Part shown: piece after piece, positions 39,817-50,474 of the stretch
Layout of the letters: each line of letters begins with the position of its first letter
Position numbering within the stretch: position 1 is the stretch's first letter
NCBI GenBank assembly: GCA_928724745.1
Contig: CAKMXJ010000022.1
Location: 124,001 to 188,000, forward strand
Direction: 5' to 3'
Length of the DNA: 64,000 bases
From: Anthracocystis setariae
Taxonomy: Eukaryota > Basidiomycota > Ustilaginomycetes > Ustilaginales > Ustilaginaceae
Notes under the pieces: generated by a model
Databases searched by the model: none
Seen by the model: the letters and a program-made list of their open reading frames with translations, nothing else
What the model was told of the DNA's origin: nothing
Translations under genes and position numbers: made by a program

Positions 39817-40845
39817 TCACGCATTTCCCTTGCGCTCGATGTTGCCATACTTATCTAAGCCGACCCAGCTGGAGCTCATGGTGGTACTGGGAGGTTTGTC
39901 GCCGTTGGAGCTCGAGGTTGGTGATTCGTTGGAACCTAGACTCACTACGCTTGCGCTCGACTCGGACGCATTGTGGTGCACCTTGGTCGGCGTCAGTGGA
40001 TCCACCTGTACCTCGCTGCTAACCGGCGTGAAACCCAATCCGCCTGATAAACCTCGTCTGCGATTTGGCTTGAGGTTGGAGAACCTCTGCACGGGACTGT
40101 CGCGGCCACTCTCGGTGCCGCTTTCTTCCACATCCGTATCTGCCAATCCAAGCGCACCGTCGACGCCCACACGTGGGGCACGACCGAAATAATCGCGCTG
40201 CGACTCGCTCTCATTTCCATCCGCCTCCGCATCGACGTCGCTGTCGGGAGAAGTGAGCGAGTGTGGATGTGTATCTCGGCGACGATCGAGGGCACTCAAG
40301 CGAGCGTTCTGACCACCGGACTCAACCCATTCCTGCTGCTCCTCTGCGCTTGCGCTGCTCAAGCTGCGGGCTCGTTGGCGCAGAAGCGTTTCGGCATCAT
40401 AAGTGCCTGGCGAGAGGAGGGGAGCTTTGACGATGCTGGGAATGTTGCTCCTATCCGTGGGTCGATGTCGGTCGTTCTGGTACACTCTGGGTTTGCGTCT
40501 GGAGGTGGATCTACCAAGCGGCATTCGGATCGCGGCTTTGGATTGGCGTTGGATTCTCACGCGACGACGATGGAGACCGAGCGTACGAAAGACAGCATAC
40601 CCGGCGAAATCAAGGATGCCGATCAGAAGGATGGGAAGGAGGATGAGCAGAGCGAGGATGCGGCAGGATTGCGTGAATACATGCACCCAGTATGGCATGG
40701 GTGGATCGAGGATCAGCGAGAGGGTCGAGGGTGATGAAGAGGCGGGCTCGGGGTTGTGAAACAAGGCCGATTCGAGAAATGTTTTGACGGTTTGAATCGG
40801 CGTCGAGTCCGCCCATTGTCGGGCTTGCTCGGGAAGCCAAGACAT
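39817..40845 (-). CDS. Single-pass membrane protein of unknown function
   Basis: 342 residues if the ATG at 40845 (MSWLPEQARQWADSTPIQTV) is used. The frame extends to another ATG at 41097, but the extra 84 residues read like leader sequence. One strongly hydrophobic segment, ILALLILLPILLIGILDFAG, lies at about 65-84 and is followed by a basic stretch HRRRVRIQRQSK. The remaining about 240 residues are disordered, Ser-rich and acidic, with several SP and TP sites and an end WVGLDKYGNIERKGNA. A cytosolic C-terminus is likely by the positive-inside rule. No family was recognised. It converges on the cyclophilin gene and diverges from the La gene. Confidence 0.6.
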   Translation of the reverse strand: MSWLPEQARQWADSTPIQTVKTFLESALFHNPEPASSSPSTLSLILDPPMPYWVHVFTQSCRILALLILLPILLIGILDFAGYAVFRTLGLHRRRVRIQRQSKAAIRMPLGRSTSRRKPRVYQNDRHRPTDRSNIPSIVKAPLLSPGTYDAETLLRQRARSLSSASAEEQQEWVESGGQNARLSALDRRRDTHPHSLTSPDSDVDAEADGNESESQRDYFGRAPRVGVDGALGLADTDVEESGTESGRDSPVQRFSNLKPNRRRGLSGGLGFTPVSSEVQVDPLTPTKVHHNASESSASVVSLGSNESPTSSSNGDKPPSTTMSSSWVGLDKYGNIERKGNA

Positions 40846-41097
40846 GCTGAAGCGATGGCTAGGCAGCTGTTGGATTGGCGTGGTACGTGTAGCTGTATGG
40901 CGCGGGAGAGGGTATGTGGGCAGCGTCCAACTTGGGATGACAGTCAGAGCACGGCCATAGAAGCGACGGGGTTGGTAAGTAGGTGTGCTTCGAAGCTGCC
41001 CAACGTTGGAAAGAAAGCGCGAGATGATGTGGATCTGGACGAGACAATATAAGCTATCGCAACCATAGAATGGCTGACCAGCAAAGAGCAACAGCAT

Positions 41098-41612
41098 GAA
41101 TGATACCTGTAATACTACTCTACTCTACTACTTTGTATTAATAAGCGCCCTGCAGCCAGCAAAGCAAGCAAAGCAACCGAGTCAGAACACCACTCACTCA
41201 CCATTCACTTGCCGGGGCCTATTGCAACAGAGTGGCTGAACAGAGCGATTCCTTTTTACAGGCTTTCAAAGGCAATTTTTTGAAAAATTGCCGCCTGTCG
41301 ACCTGCATGAGCGCGCTTCTTCGATTTGGAATGGGCTCGTGCGTTGGCTCGAACTTTCGCCACCACTTTTAGTGTAAGATCGGCAAGCAGCAAACCGTAC
41401 GAGTGAAAAAGGGTTCAAAAAGTCCAAAAAAAAAAAAAAAAAAAAAATCTCGCAAGTCGAGGATGGTATATTTCTAACAGCCAAGAAGAAATTGCAACGA
41501 TTCTTGGAATTTTTCTTTGGCCATCATAATTTCTCGACTTGACCTCGATACCTGCCAACCCCACCCCCTTCTGCTTTGACCCTCACCATCAAAGCATCCC
41601 ACTATCAACGTC
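41098..41612. other. Divergent promoter region of the La gene
   Basis: About 515 bp with poly-A at 41427-41447 and a CT-rich leader before the La ATG. No gene is seen. Confidence 0.5.
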
Positions 41613-43049
41613 ATGTCGGCAGAACAGGTCAAGCAAGAAGAGTCCAAAATCATGTTGGCAGGAGAGGTAAAGAGCGAAGAGGGCGATTCTACCTCGCTCT
41701 CTGCTACCACCACCACCACCATGACTGTGGACGAGGCCAAGGATGAGGCACTTCGTCAGGTCGAATTCTACTTCCACGACTCGAACCTTCCCTTTGACAA
41801 GTTCCTCTTCACACTCACCCGCAAGGATCCGCAAGGCTGGGTTCCCATCGCCACCATTGCATCGTTCAAGCGCATGCGCCAGATCAAGGACGTTCTCGGC
41901 CTCGAAGGCATCGCCCAAGCGCTGCGAGCATCCAAGGAGCTCCTCGACGTCAGTGAGGACGGTGCCAACGTTCGCAGGCGTAAAGAGCTCGTCCCCGTCA
42001 AGGACGCCTTCGACCGCTCTATCTACGCCAAGGGCTTCGGCGAAGAAACCGAAACGCTCCAGAAGGAGCTCGAGTCGTTCTTCTCCACGTTCGGCAAAGT
42101 CAACTCGGTGCGCATGCGTCGCGACATGGAATCGTCGTCCAAGCCCAAACCTTTCAAGGGATCCGTGTTTGTCGAATTCGCCAACGCCGAGGATGCGAGC
42201 GCCTTCCTTGCTCAGGCTGCCACCAAGGAGCCCGAGCAGGATGGTGGCAAGGCGATCAGCTTCCAGGGAAACGAGCTCGTCGTGATGAGCAAGCATGCAT
42301 ACGTCCAGATGAAGATGCTCGAGAAGGGCATCGACCCTGCCAACAACAAGATCAACCGTGGCTCCGATCAGGCGCACAAAAAGTTCAACGCGTTCAAGGA
42401 GTTGAACAAGCAGAACCGCGCCGAGGGCAAGAAGGAGGACAACAAGCCCAAACGATCCGACCCGCTCGAGTTCGAGTACAACGGAAAGCAGCTTACTACG
42501 CGTCCCGATGGCACGGTGGACCCAGAGGCGGTCGAGTTCCCTGCCAACTCGGTTCTGAAATTCACCGGCGCGGGCCAGGGTGGAAACTGGAAGGATCTCA
42601 AGGACACGCTGATCACCGTGCACCCAACGTCGTTTGTCGAATTCCCCACCGGTGCGGTGGAGGGTGCGGTTGGGTTCAAGGAGAGTCTGTCGGATGAAAA
42701 GCTCGCCGAGATCAAGGGTAAGAACATCACGGTGGGTGGTCAGGTGGTCGAGTTCGACAGGGTGGATGAAGAGACGGCCAAGAAGTTTTACATTGAGAGG
42801 GCTAATTTCCGCGCGAGTTTCATGCTGGACAGGCGTGAGCAGGATGCGCAGAGGGGTCCTCGTGGTAATGGAAGTTACACTAGGGGTGGTCGTGGTAACA
42901 GGGGTGGAGCAAGGTTCGGTAGGGGTGGTGGAGGTCGTGGTGGGTTCGGTCGATCCGGTGGTGATAAGAGGAAGCGTGACGGCGGCGACAACAGGGATGA
43001 CAGAGCACCACCCTCCATCGGCAACAAAAAGGTCAGGACCGAAGAGTGA
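41613..43049 (+). CDS. LHP1: La ribonucleoprotein
   Basis: Intronless, 478 residues, start ATG at 41613. The La motif (winged helix) spans about 38-118 (LRQVEFYFHDSNLPFDKFL; GWVPIATIASFKRM; QALRASKELLDVSEDGANVRR). RRM1 follows at about 130-200 (IYAKGFG; FKGSVFVEFANAEDASAFL). A second RRM of the La type is near 315-425 (LKFTGAGQGGNWKDLKDTL; FYIERANFRASFML). The tail is an RGG-rich segment (about 435-465) and a basic stretch KRKRDGG, a likely nuclear signal. La binds the UUU-3'OH end of new Pol III transcripts such as pre-tRNA and U6 and protects them during maturation. The added RGG tail is the main difference from yeast Lhp1. Confidence 0.93.
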   Translation: MSAEQVKQEESKIMLAGEVKSEEGDSTSLSATTTTTMTVDEAKDEALRQVEFYFHDSNLPFDKFLFTLTRKDPQGWVPIATIASFKRMRQIKDVLGLEGIAQALRASKELLDVSEDGANVRRRKELVPVKDAFDRSIYAKGFGEETETLQKELESFFSTFGKVNSVRMRRDMESSSKPKPFKGSVFVEFANAEDASAFLAQAATKEPEQDGGKAISFQGNELVVMSKHAYVQMKMLEKGIDPANNKINRGSDQAHKKFNAFKELNKQNRAEGKKEDNKPKRSDPLEFEYNGKQLTTRPDGTVDPEAVEFPANSVLKFTGAGQGGNWKDLKDTLITVHPTSFVEFPTGAVEGAVGFKESLSDEKLAEIKGKNITVGGQVVEFDRVDEETAKKFYIERANFRASFMLDRREQDAQRGPRGNGSYTRGGRGNRGGARFGRGGGGRGGFGRSGGDKRKRDGGDNRDDRAPPSIGNKKVRTEE

Positions 43050-43284
43050 AACTTGTCCCTCCCCAACCAACCAACCAACGCACGCTCGGGAAAACATGGC
43101 CACATTTGTATATATCCAAAGACTCACTTGCGCAACCGCGCCTATCTTTTCGGTCATGACAATGATGAGTACTGTATTTGCATTTTCTTTTTCTTTTTTT
43201 TCTTTTTTTTTCTTGGTTGCCATCGCATCTATTGGCACACGAATGCGCTGTTGATGGCTTGGTTCCGTTGGTGGTGAGACAAGG

Positions 43285-44592
43285 CTAGTGGGTTTTGGCT
43301 TGAGCGAGCGTTTTGCGGTGTTCGGCGCGGTGATTCTTGATCGCCTTGTCAGCCACGAGCGATCTCCAAATAGGAATTGCGATCCAGGCGATCGGCGTCA
43401 GCAGTCGGTCCAGCATTCCCTTATTGCTAGGAGCTGCACCTAGAGCCGCGACACGGAATAGCTCCGAGTTGAAGTCGGTCGTAATGAAAAAGTGACCCTT
43501 CTCCACGCCTGAGGAGTGCGCCAACACCAAGATTGAAAAGTGGCGATCAGTATACGAGGTTCACGTCGGCAATCAAGTGGAAGAGGAAGAGGGCAAGGGG
43601 GGGGTTGGGGGGGGTTTACCTTTGACGAGACCTTTAGCACATTGTTCCGGGGTGAGGGGTTGATCGCCATGTTCGATTTCCAGAGTGACTTTGGGTTTGG
43701 TCTTGTTCTCCTGTTCAAAGCCAGGCGACAGGATGGTTGCTGGGAAATAGGCGTGAACCGAAATGCCGTATAGGATCAGTTCCGAACGCAGCGTCTCGGC
43801 CAAACCTACAACCCAACAAACGCAAGCCAAACTCAATCGAGCGTGTCAGTCAGCAAAGCACCAAACTCTGATCGCAATCGATCACCGAGGTAGAGGTCAA
43901 CTTACCACGAACGGCGTGCTTCATGGGCGCATACTGCGAGTAACCCACGAGACCCATAAAACCGATCAACGAGCTAACCAACACGATCTTTCCGTCCTGC
44001 ACATCGTTCCTCGCCATCGCATTTGCAGCAGCATGCGCAGTGGCGAGACTCGTCCAGTAGTCGGTCTTGATACCCTGTTCGAAATCCGCCTCGGTCTGTT
44101 CCAGGAAAAACCCAGGCTTGGCTCCACCCGCACAGCAGAAGACCGTGTCCGGGATCACGCCGCATTGAGAGATCGCCATCTTGGCACCGTCGAACGTCGA
44201 CACATCTGCGGCGATGTATTCGATGGTTTGTTGCGACGACTTGGCAGATTTCTACACCCTCGTCGAAATCCACAGTGGGTCAGTACAACCTTGCTTTGGT
44301 TGCTGGATTTGGTCAAGGAGAAGGGTTAGCTTACCTTGACGAGCGAGACGGCTTCCTTGAGCTTGGATTCGGTTCGACTGCAGATGGTGACGTTGGCACC
44401 TTTAGCAGCTAACAGTTGAGCGAGCGCCAGACCGAGACCTTGAGAACCACCGGTGATGAATACGTGCTTTCCCTCCGGTCGCCATTTCTTGCGCAACAAG
44501 TTCATGGTGGACGACAAGACGAGCGAGGAAACCACCACAGCGATTGCGGCCAGTACGATTCGAGATGTTAAGACCGTTTTCAGCAACTCCAT
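43285..44592 (-). CDS. TSC10: 3-ketodihydrosphingosine reductase (short-chain dehydrogenase)
   Basis: Four exons, 44335-44592, 43906-44251, 43620-43805 and 43285-43508, with introns of 83, 100 and 111 nt and good GT-AG borders; the predicted protein has 337 residues. All three joins keep the frame and give continuous short-chain dehydrogenase sequence. An N-terminal hydrophobic anchor (about 12-30) precedes the NADPH motif TGGSQGLGLALA. The active site is YSQYAPMKHAVRG with Tyr and Lys in the YxxxK spacing, preceded by VLVSSLIGFMG. The enzyme reduces 3-ketodihydrosphingosine to dihydrosphingosine in the ER, the second step of sphingolipid synthesis. The third intron contains two runs of eight C. 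It is divergent from COG2, with only 274 bp between the start codons. Confidence 0.9.
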
Positions 44593-44866
44593 CGCGTTGC
44601 GTTTCGACCCAAGCTAAAAGTGGGTGTTGAGGGGGCCAGGCCAGCCGAACGTCGAATGGTTTCAGGAGGCCAAGCGGGCAGAGAAATACAAAGTTAGGGT
44701 CTACGCTTTTTACGGGCTGCTCAATTGCGACACTTTTGACGTATTCCACCAAACAACGCCCGCAAAGCCTCGAACTAATTGCATTTCAACCGGTGATATA
44801 CGCTCAGACCAATCAAACTCGCACCTGTTCTTCTCAACACCATCCGTACGCTATCCGTCTTCCACA
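44593..44866. promoter_or_regulatory. Compact divergent promoter, TSC10-like / COG2-like
   Basis: 274 bp separate the two start codons, so both promoters must lie here. The COG2 frame is open back to 44624, but its first ATG is at 44867. No named regulatory site was recognised. Confidence 0.5.
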
Positions 44867-47800
44867 ATGGCTGCAACACATCAGCCCACGGATAGCGTCG
44901 TCGACACCAACTACGGCTCCGACAAGGACGCCACCACCACCACCACCACCCCCACCCCCGCCTTCCCATCCTTGACACCGCTCTCGCATGACCTTGCGCT
45001 TCTGTCGCCCACCACCGCACCCACCTTCTCACCGGACGACTTTCTGCTATCGCGCACCAAGGCGGCGGATCTCAACTACATCCTATCCGATCTGCGTTCC
45101 TACTCCGAGAAGCTCAAGGATGAGCTCTACTCGATCATCAATGAGGATTACAAGGACTTTGTCTCGCTCGGCAGTAGTCTCAAGGCCGAGGCGCATCGCA
45201 TTGCGCGTTTGGGCTGGAACAATCGCGCATCGCACGAGTCTGGCTCGGATCATGTGGAAGCTCAGGGGCTGATGGCACCCGTTCGCGATACGCTCTTGGC
45301 GTCCAGAGAGATGTTGAAGAGCGTTCAGGATGATATTGCCGACTGTATCAGGCGGAGGGAGGACGCGGGGAGCCACAAATCCAGGCTCGAACTCATGCTT
45401 CAGCTTCACGACTCCATCGTACGGCTGGAGGATCTGCTACTGATTCAGGACGATAAGACGAGACGCAAGAGCATCAGTGGTAAAAGAAGACCGTCGGTAC
45501 TGAGTATCACTTCCAAGCCGGAAAGGAGGGCAAGCCTCGCATCAGTTGGCAGTGCCGCCAGCGATGCTGAAGGCAGTGACTACGGCATGTCGAGCGGCTA
45601 CGACGACGACAGCAGTGACAGTGAAGATCAAAGTCCCACTCCCGCTAGGCGGACCAAACGAAAGCTCGATCGTCGCCTCTCATCCGGTGCCCATCATGCT
45701 CGAACGCCGTCGCTGGCCAAAGAACCTACCCCTTTCACGCATACCCGCTCGGATACCGTCTCGGGCGCCCCGTCATCGTCTCTCCTCGGCCTCCCGCAAC
45801 GCATCGCGCGCACGTCGGCAGAATACTCGCGCCTGCGCTTCCTCCACCGTCGCCTCTCGCAGGAGAATCTCTCGCACTTCAACGACGCGCTCTCCGACCG
45901 CAACGATTCGATTCGTTCGGTACTTCGCACCGACCTTCGGACACTTCTCCGCTCGCTACTCGGTCCCAACTCGCTGCTCGTCTACGGTCCCAGATCGGCG
46001 CGTCGACCGTCCTCGCCGGAGCTGCGCAAGCCGCGTCCGTCGGTCAGCACAGCGACAACGAGGCGAGCGAGCTTCCTGCAGAGTTTGGCGAACAAGCCCA
46101 CGGCGATCCAGGAGAATGAGGGGGGTGAACTGGATGGGTGGAGCCAGATTGCTGAGCCTGTTGAGGGGGGTGAGGAGGTTGAGAGGGGGTATTGGGAGGC
46201 GAGGTTGGATGAGCAGAGAGGTTGGTTGGAGATGGTGTTGAGTACGCTCAATACGCTTCCGTTTGCGACGGAGGGGGTGGAGGAGGAAGCGGAGGGCACG
46301 ACGAGTACGAGGAGGAGGAGGAATGAGGCAGAGGAAGCTGTACGTGATCTGTTGGTCGTTGAGTGGGCCGAGAAGCACATCACCCTCTCCGCACCTGAAA
46401 GCTCCGAACTAGACAGGTTCAACGACTTACCTCAACCTGTGAGGGCATTGTTTAAGGAGCATCAGGAAGAGGTGCGGTCTCTGCTGCTACCCACAGCATC
46501 GGGAACGGAGAAGAATCCACTCGTACACGTGTACAACGCAATCCTGCGCTTCACCTCTACCACTGCCTACCACCTCATCGAGGCTGCCAAGGAGATCTCG
46601 CTCACGCCCACCAGCACCACCGAATCTACAGCGTTTTCGACCTGCGATATCTTCTGCAACGTCATCTGGGATACGGTCTCGTCGCACCTGCTCACCAGGC
46701 TGGGGAATACCATCTTCTTTGTGGGCCAAACCGATACGTTCTACCGCAACTTTACGCTCACAAATCGGTTCCTCTCGACGCTGCTCGTATTCTCGCCCAC
46801 GGCGGAGTCGAAGCGGTCGGTGGAGCGCAGCGAGAACTGGCAGATGTTCAAGAGACGGTGGCAGCTGCCGGTGTATTTCCAGATGCGCTTCCGCGAAGTT
46901 GTCACCGCGCTCGAGGCGCGACTTGTCAATGGGGCAGAGAAGGATGATAAGGGCGGAGATGGCGGAGGGCTAATGAGTGCTACGTTGGCGACGTTGGCGG
47001 CGGTGGAGAGGGTGTGGAGTGAGGGGGTGCATATTCACGAGTTGTCGGCGCGAGAGTGGCGAGTGACGCTGCAGCTTCTCAGTCGTTTCAAAACGTGGGT
47101 GGAACAGCAGGCACCGGCGGAAGTGCTTTCGGCAGGGATGGGGGGTAAGGAAAGATTGGAGGCGCAGGCGCAGAGGGGGAGTATGGAGATCTCAAGAGTG
47201 GCGACACCGCAGCCGTCGATGGATGCTGGATCGCAGCAGCATGAGGATGAGGTGGTTGGGTTTGGGGCTGAGTTGGTGTGGAATTGTCTGCAGTTGCAGG
47301 AGAGGGTGCGGGTGATGGTGGATGATGTGATTCTGCCTCGTGTCAGTGCTGGGGTTGTTGAGGATGGTGAAGGTGTGGAGCGTCTTCGTGTGGATTTGAT
47401 GGGTGTTTTGGATGACGAGACGATGGATTTTGTACCGGGGATGGTGAATGCTGTGGGACGCTATGCGTTGACGGTAGTTGCTCCTCGATGTGCAGCGCCG
47501 TTGCGCTTGTTACGGTCGTTTAGTACTCCTGCCCATCGTCCCGGTTCCACCGCCAGTCCAGCAATCCAGGTCATAACCCAACTCTTCCAACCGCTCGAAT
47601 CCTTTCTCTCCCTGTCCCCCCTTCAAAACCTCCCCCAACCCCTCAAACGCTCCTGGATCCAACCCATCCTCAAAGACACCTTCGCAAGATACACCGCCAC
47701 CATGGAAACCATCCTCAAAAACCAAGCCTCCCTAATCCGTCTCAAGAAATCCCAATCCGCCGCCGCTTCCAACTCCATCCTAGGCCTCTTCAAATCCTCC

Positions 47801-47980
47801 TCCTCCTCCTCCACCACCAACAACCCTTCTCCAGAAGATTCCTCAATCACCCCAGAATCAAATAAACATGCCCTCGCCCTCTTCCACTCCAAACTTCAAC
47901 ACCTCAACCTCGATATAGATCTGCAAACCTTCCAACCTTGGCTCGACCTCAAAGCTTTCCTCGAATCCCAAGTCGAATAA
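44867..47980 (+). CDS. COG2: Conserved oligomeric Golgi complex subunit 2
   Basis: Intronless, 1037 residues from the ATG at 44867. The COG2 N-terminal domain lies at about 54-190: FSPDDFLLSR, DLRSYSEKLKDELYSIINED, YKDFVSLGSSLKAE, MAPVRDTLLASREML. Long helical segments predicted to form rods follow. The middle (about 200-310 and 370-400) is a Ser-rich, charged insertion not expected in short COG2 proteins. The C-terminal part is helical and ends in a domain around PLESFLSLSPLQNLPQPLKR and LNLDIDLQTFQPWLDLKAFL. COG2 belongs to lobe A of the tethering complex that brings retrograde vesicles to the Golgi. Identification rests on the N-terminal domain and overall build. Confidence 0.8.
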   Translation: MAATHQPTDSVVDTNYGSDKDATTTTTTPTPAFPSLTPLSHDLALLSPTTAPTFSPDDFLLSRTKAADLNYILSDLRSYSEKLKDELYSIINEDYKDFVSLGSSLKAEAHRIARLGWNNRASHESGSDHVEAQGLMAPVRDTLLASREMLKSVQDDIADCIRRREDAGSHKSRLELMLQLHDSIVRLEDLLLIQDDKTRRKSISGKRRPSVLSITSKPERRASLASVGSAASDAEGSDYGMSSGYDDDSSDSEDQSPTPARRTKRKLDRRLSSGAHHARTPSLAKEPTPFTHTRSDTVSGAPSSSLLGLPQRIARTSAEYSRLRFLHRRLSQENLSHFNDALSDRNDSIRSVLRTDLRTLLRSLLGPNSLLVYGPRSARRPSSPELRKPRPSVSTATTRRASFLQSLANKPTAIQENEGGELDGWSQIAEPVEGGEEVERGYWEARLDEQRGWLEMVLSTLNTLPFATEGVEEEAEGTTSTRRRRNEAEEAVRDLLVVEWAEKHITLSAPESSELDRFNDLPQPVRALFKEHQEEVRSLLLPTASGTEKNPLVHVYNAILRFTSTTAYHLIEAAKEISLTPTSTTESTAFSTCDIFCNVIWDTVSSHLLTRLGNTIFFVGQTDTFYRNFTLTNRFLSTLLVFSPTAESKRSVERSENWQMFKRRWQLPVYFQMRFREVVTALEARLVNGAEKDDKGGDGGGLMSATLATLAAVERVWSEGVHIHELSAREWRVTLQLLSRFKTWVEQQAPAEVLSAGMGGKERLEAQAQRGSMEISRVATPQPSMDAGSQQHEDEVVGFGAELVWNCLQLQERVRVMVDDVILPRVSAGVVEDGEGVERLRVDLMGVLDDETMDFVPGMVNAVGRYALTVVAPRCAAPLRLLRSFSTPAHRPGSTASPAIQVITQLFQPLESFLSLSPLQNLPQPLKRSWIQPILKDTFARYTATMETILKNQASLIRLKKSQSAAASNSILGLFKSSSSSSTTNNPSPEDSSITPESNKHALALFHSKLQHLNLDIDLQTFQPWLDLKAFLESQVE

Positions 47981-48386
47981 TCTTTCACATCGGAGCTTCA
48001 CGCTCATCGACTCTGCAGAAATTTCATCCCGTCACCCATGTCGCACACAAAATTTGAACCGACGCAAGCAAGCAAGCAAGCAAGCAAGAACAGAAAAGAA
48101 AAGAAAGGAAAGGAAAAGGAGGAGTTGCAGGTGGATCAAGACAACGAACAAGGAGGAGCTTTGAACAAATGTGTGCTGCCAAATGAGTAACAAGAGATGG
48201 TTTGCGTGTGATCGGACAGATCAACAAGCTGGTATGAGTTGAACAAGTCGCTGCTGATGCTTGCTACTGTTGTGAGGTTCAAATTTTGAACCAGAGTGGC
48301 CAAGCATGGTAGAACTTGCGTGTATGGAATTCTCGCCATGCTTGCCTTCCTCCGGTGGTAGTTGCAGAATCTCGGGTGATTGGTGT
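47981..48386. other. Convergent intergenic region
   Basis: 406 bp between COG2 and the kinase stop codons, with (AAGC)n at about 48065-48090 followed by an A/G-rich run to 48123. No gene is seen. Confidence 0.5.
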
Positions 48387-50474
48387 TCAGGGATCCCACT
48401 GATCCTCCTCGGGCTCCCTGTCGCCTTCGACCTCGGCCATGGTGTGGAACAATTCTACCGCAAAAGCATTCATGATGCCCGGCGTCACGTGCTCCGCCTC
48501 CTCCAAGCATGCCCTTAGGTTCGCCAGTGTCCTTACTGCATCTCGGCGTGAGGCAACAGCCATGTTGAGCTGCTCAATGACGGGCAAGAACACGGTGTCC
48601 AGCGCCGTCAGTCTAGGTACTTGCTGTTGGGCTGCTTGTTGGTGCTCCACGCTTGCCGCAGCCCCTTGAGCGCGAATGCGCATCTCCTCCATCCGCCTGC
48701 GTTCTTCTTCAACGCGATCATAGTACGGGTCGGATGCTGCATGACCGTTGGTAGGTGCGCCCCCAGTGATGGCCTTGTCGTACGCTTCAGCCGCAGAGAA
48801 GCTTGGTTGACGCGGGACCGCATTACCGGAAGCAGAGGTAGGGATGCCGGGGCGAGCTTGCGTTGTCGCCAATCGAACGGTGCCACCTGCCGAACCGGAA
48901 CCACCGGAACCGGCAGAGCCAGATGTACCAAATCTGCGATCGGGCTGGTCTTGATACCTTGACTGCTGGTGCTGCTGTTGCTGCTGCTGCTGTTGTTGTT
49001 GTTGTTGTTGTTGTTGTTGCTGTGGAGGAGGTGGTGGTGCATGCCGGGGTGACTGCGGTGGAGCGCGTTGGGCAGGTTGGTCATAGCTTGCTGATCGGGG
49101 TTGAGGTTGTGGCGATCGGGGTGGCTGTTGTTGATTCGGCACCTGAGGAAGTTCTTTGGCGTGATGTTTTCCATTGTGCATCTCTTCGACACCATTGGCA
49201 ACCGCAGCAGCAGCAGTCATGGCGCTGGCGGGCATCCGCATCGCCACTGTGCCTCTTCCTCCTCGACGCATAGTGTTGCGGACCGTGCCGAAATCCCACA
49301 TGTCTTCCTCGCCCTCCTGAAAGTCGTCATCCGCCTCTTCACTCTCTTCGGATTCGTGGCGATCGCCGCCCTCTGCGCGCCATCGCTCGAGCCTTTCAAT
49401 CAGCTCGGTAAGGTAGGTGGTCCTCTTGGCTTTGCGGATGAAAGGGTGTTTCAGCAGCTCCTTTGCTGATGGGCGGTTCGCTGAGTCTCGCTGCAAGCAG
49501 AGATTGACGAACTCCTTGAACGGTCGAGAAAAGGGCCCCTCGAGCTGTGGAGGCGGGTTCTTGGGAATGAGGAAAAGCACCTTCATCGGGTGAAGATCGG
49601 CATAAGGTGGTTCGCCCATGGCAAGCTCAATGGCCGTGATGCCCAGACTCCAGATGTCGGCCTTGAAATCGTAGCCGCTTTGCTTGATCACTTCTGGACT
49701 CATCCAGTACGGCGTTCCGACAAAAGTGTTTTTCTTGGTCATGGTCGCGGTCAGCTGTCCCGAAACACCAAAGTCCGCAAGCTTGACGTCACCCGTCGCA
49801 GAAAGTAGAATGTTGGCAGCCTTGATATCTCGATGAAGTTTTCCCTCGCCATGAAGATATTCGAGGCCTTTGAGAAGCTCGCGAACCACGATCGCGATGT
49901 AATCTTCGCGGAATCGACCAGGTTTCATCTGTGAGGAAATTTGACACCAATGCAGTACAAGAAAGGTCGTCGAATGTCAGCTACTTCGCTCAGTACTGAT
50001 ATGTGCGGAGGGGGAGCTCATAAGGATAGGTTGACCCGAGGCACTGGACAACACCAAGGAAGCAAGAACTTACAAGATCAGAGCAACTGCCTCCGGAGCA
50101 GTATTCCATGACAATCCACAAGTTGGTTCCTTTGAGCCAGGAGCCGTGATATCTGGAGACAAGAAAAGAAAAGCGATTTGGTGAGTTGTCAGAAGCTCGA
50201 TACAAGGCCGATCCGGGCATGTAGCTTGGCGTGCATAGATGCCGAATACTTACTTGGTGACATGAGGGCTGTCGAGCTGGCTGAGGATGGCAATTTCTTG
50301 CTGAATGTCGTCGATCTCGTCCTCAGCATTTTCGAGGTCGATGATCTTGATAGCAACAGGTTGTCGCGATCGCTTGTCGAACCCCTTGTAGACTTCACCG
50401 AAGGAGCCTTTGCCGACTCGGTCCTGCTTGACATAGTAGTCTTCTGGGTCAGCGCCCTGCGGTGGCTCGAGCAT
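48387..50474 (-). CDS. STE20-group germinal-centre kinase
   Basis: Exons 50254-50474, 50074-50152 and 48387-49928, with introns of 100 and 145 nt; the predicted protein has 613 residues. The kinase domain lies at about 14-265 and is complete: [11 protein letters not shown], Lys43 in [16 protein letters not shown] with catalytic Asp134, DFG at 152-154, [10 protein letters not shown] and [13 protein letters not shown]. The STE20-group signature and the C-terminal regulatory tail place it with germinal-centre kinases such as Sid1, Nak1/Kic1 and smut Don3, which act in septation, cell separation and polarity. Don3 is plausible but not proven. The tail has an acidic stretch (about 285-305), a poly-Q tract of 17 Gln (about 403-420), and a conserved helical end (about 545-605, [20 protein letters not shown]). 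Confidence 0.9.
48965..49022. repeat. CAA/CAG (poly-Q) trinucleotide repeat in the kinase
   Basis: On the coding strand mixed CAA and CAG codons encode 17 consecutive Gln. The first eight or so are pure CAA, the type of repeat that changes length by replication slippage. Confidence 0.85.

Noticed and set aside
41589..43238. 549-codon open frame antisense to the La gene
   Set aside because: It has no recognisable domain, and the plus strand encodes complete La and RRM modules.
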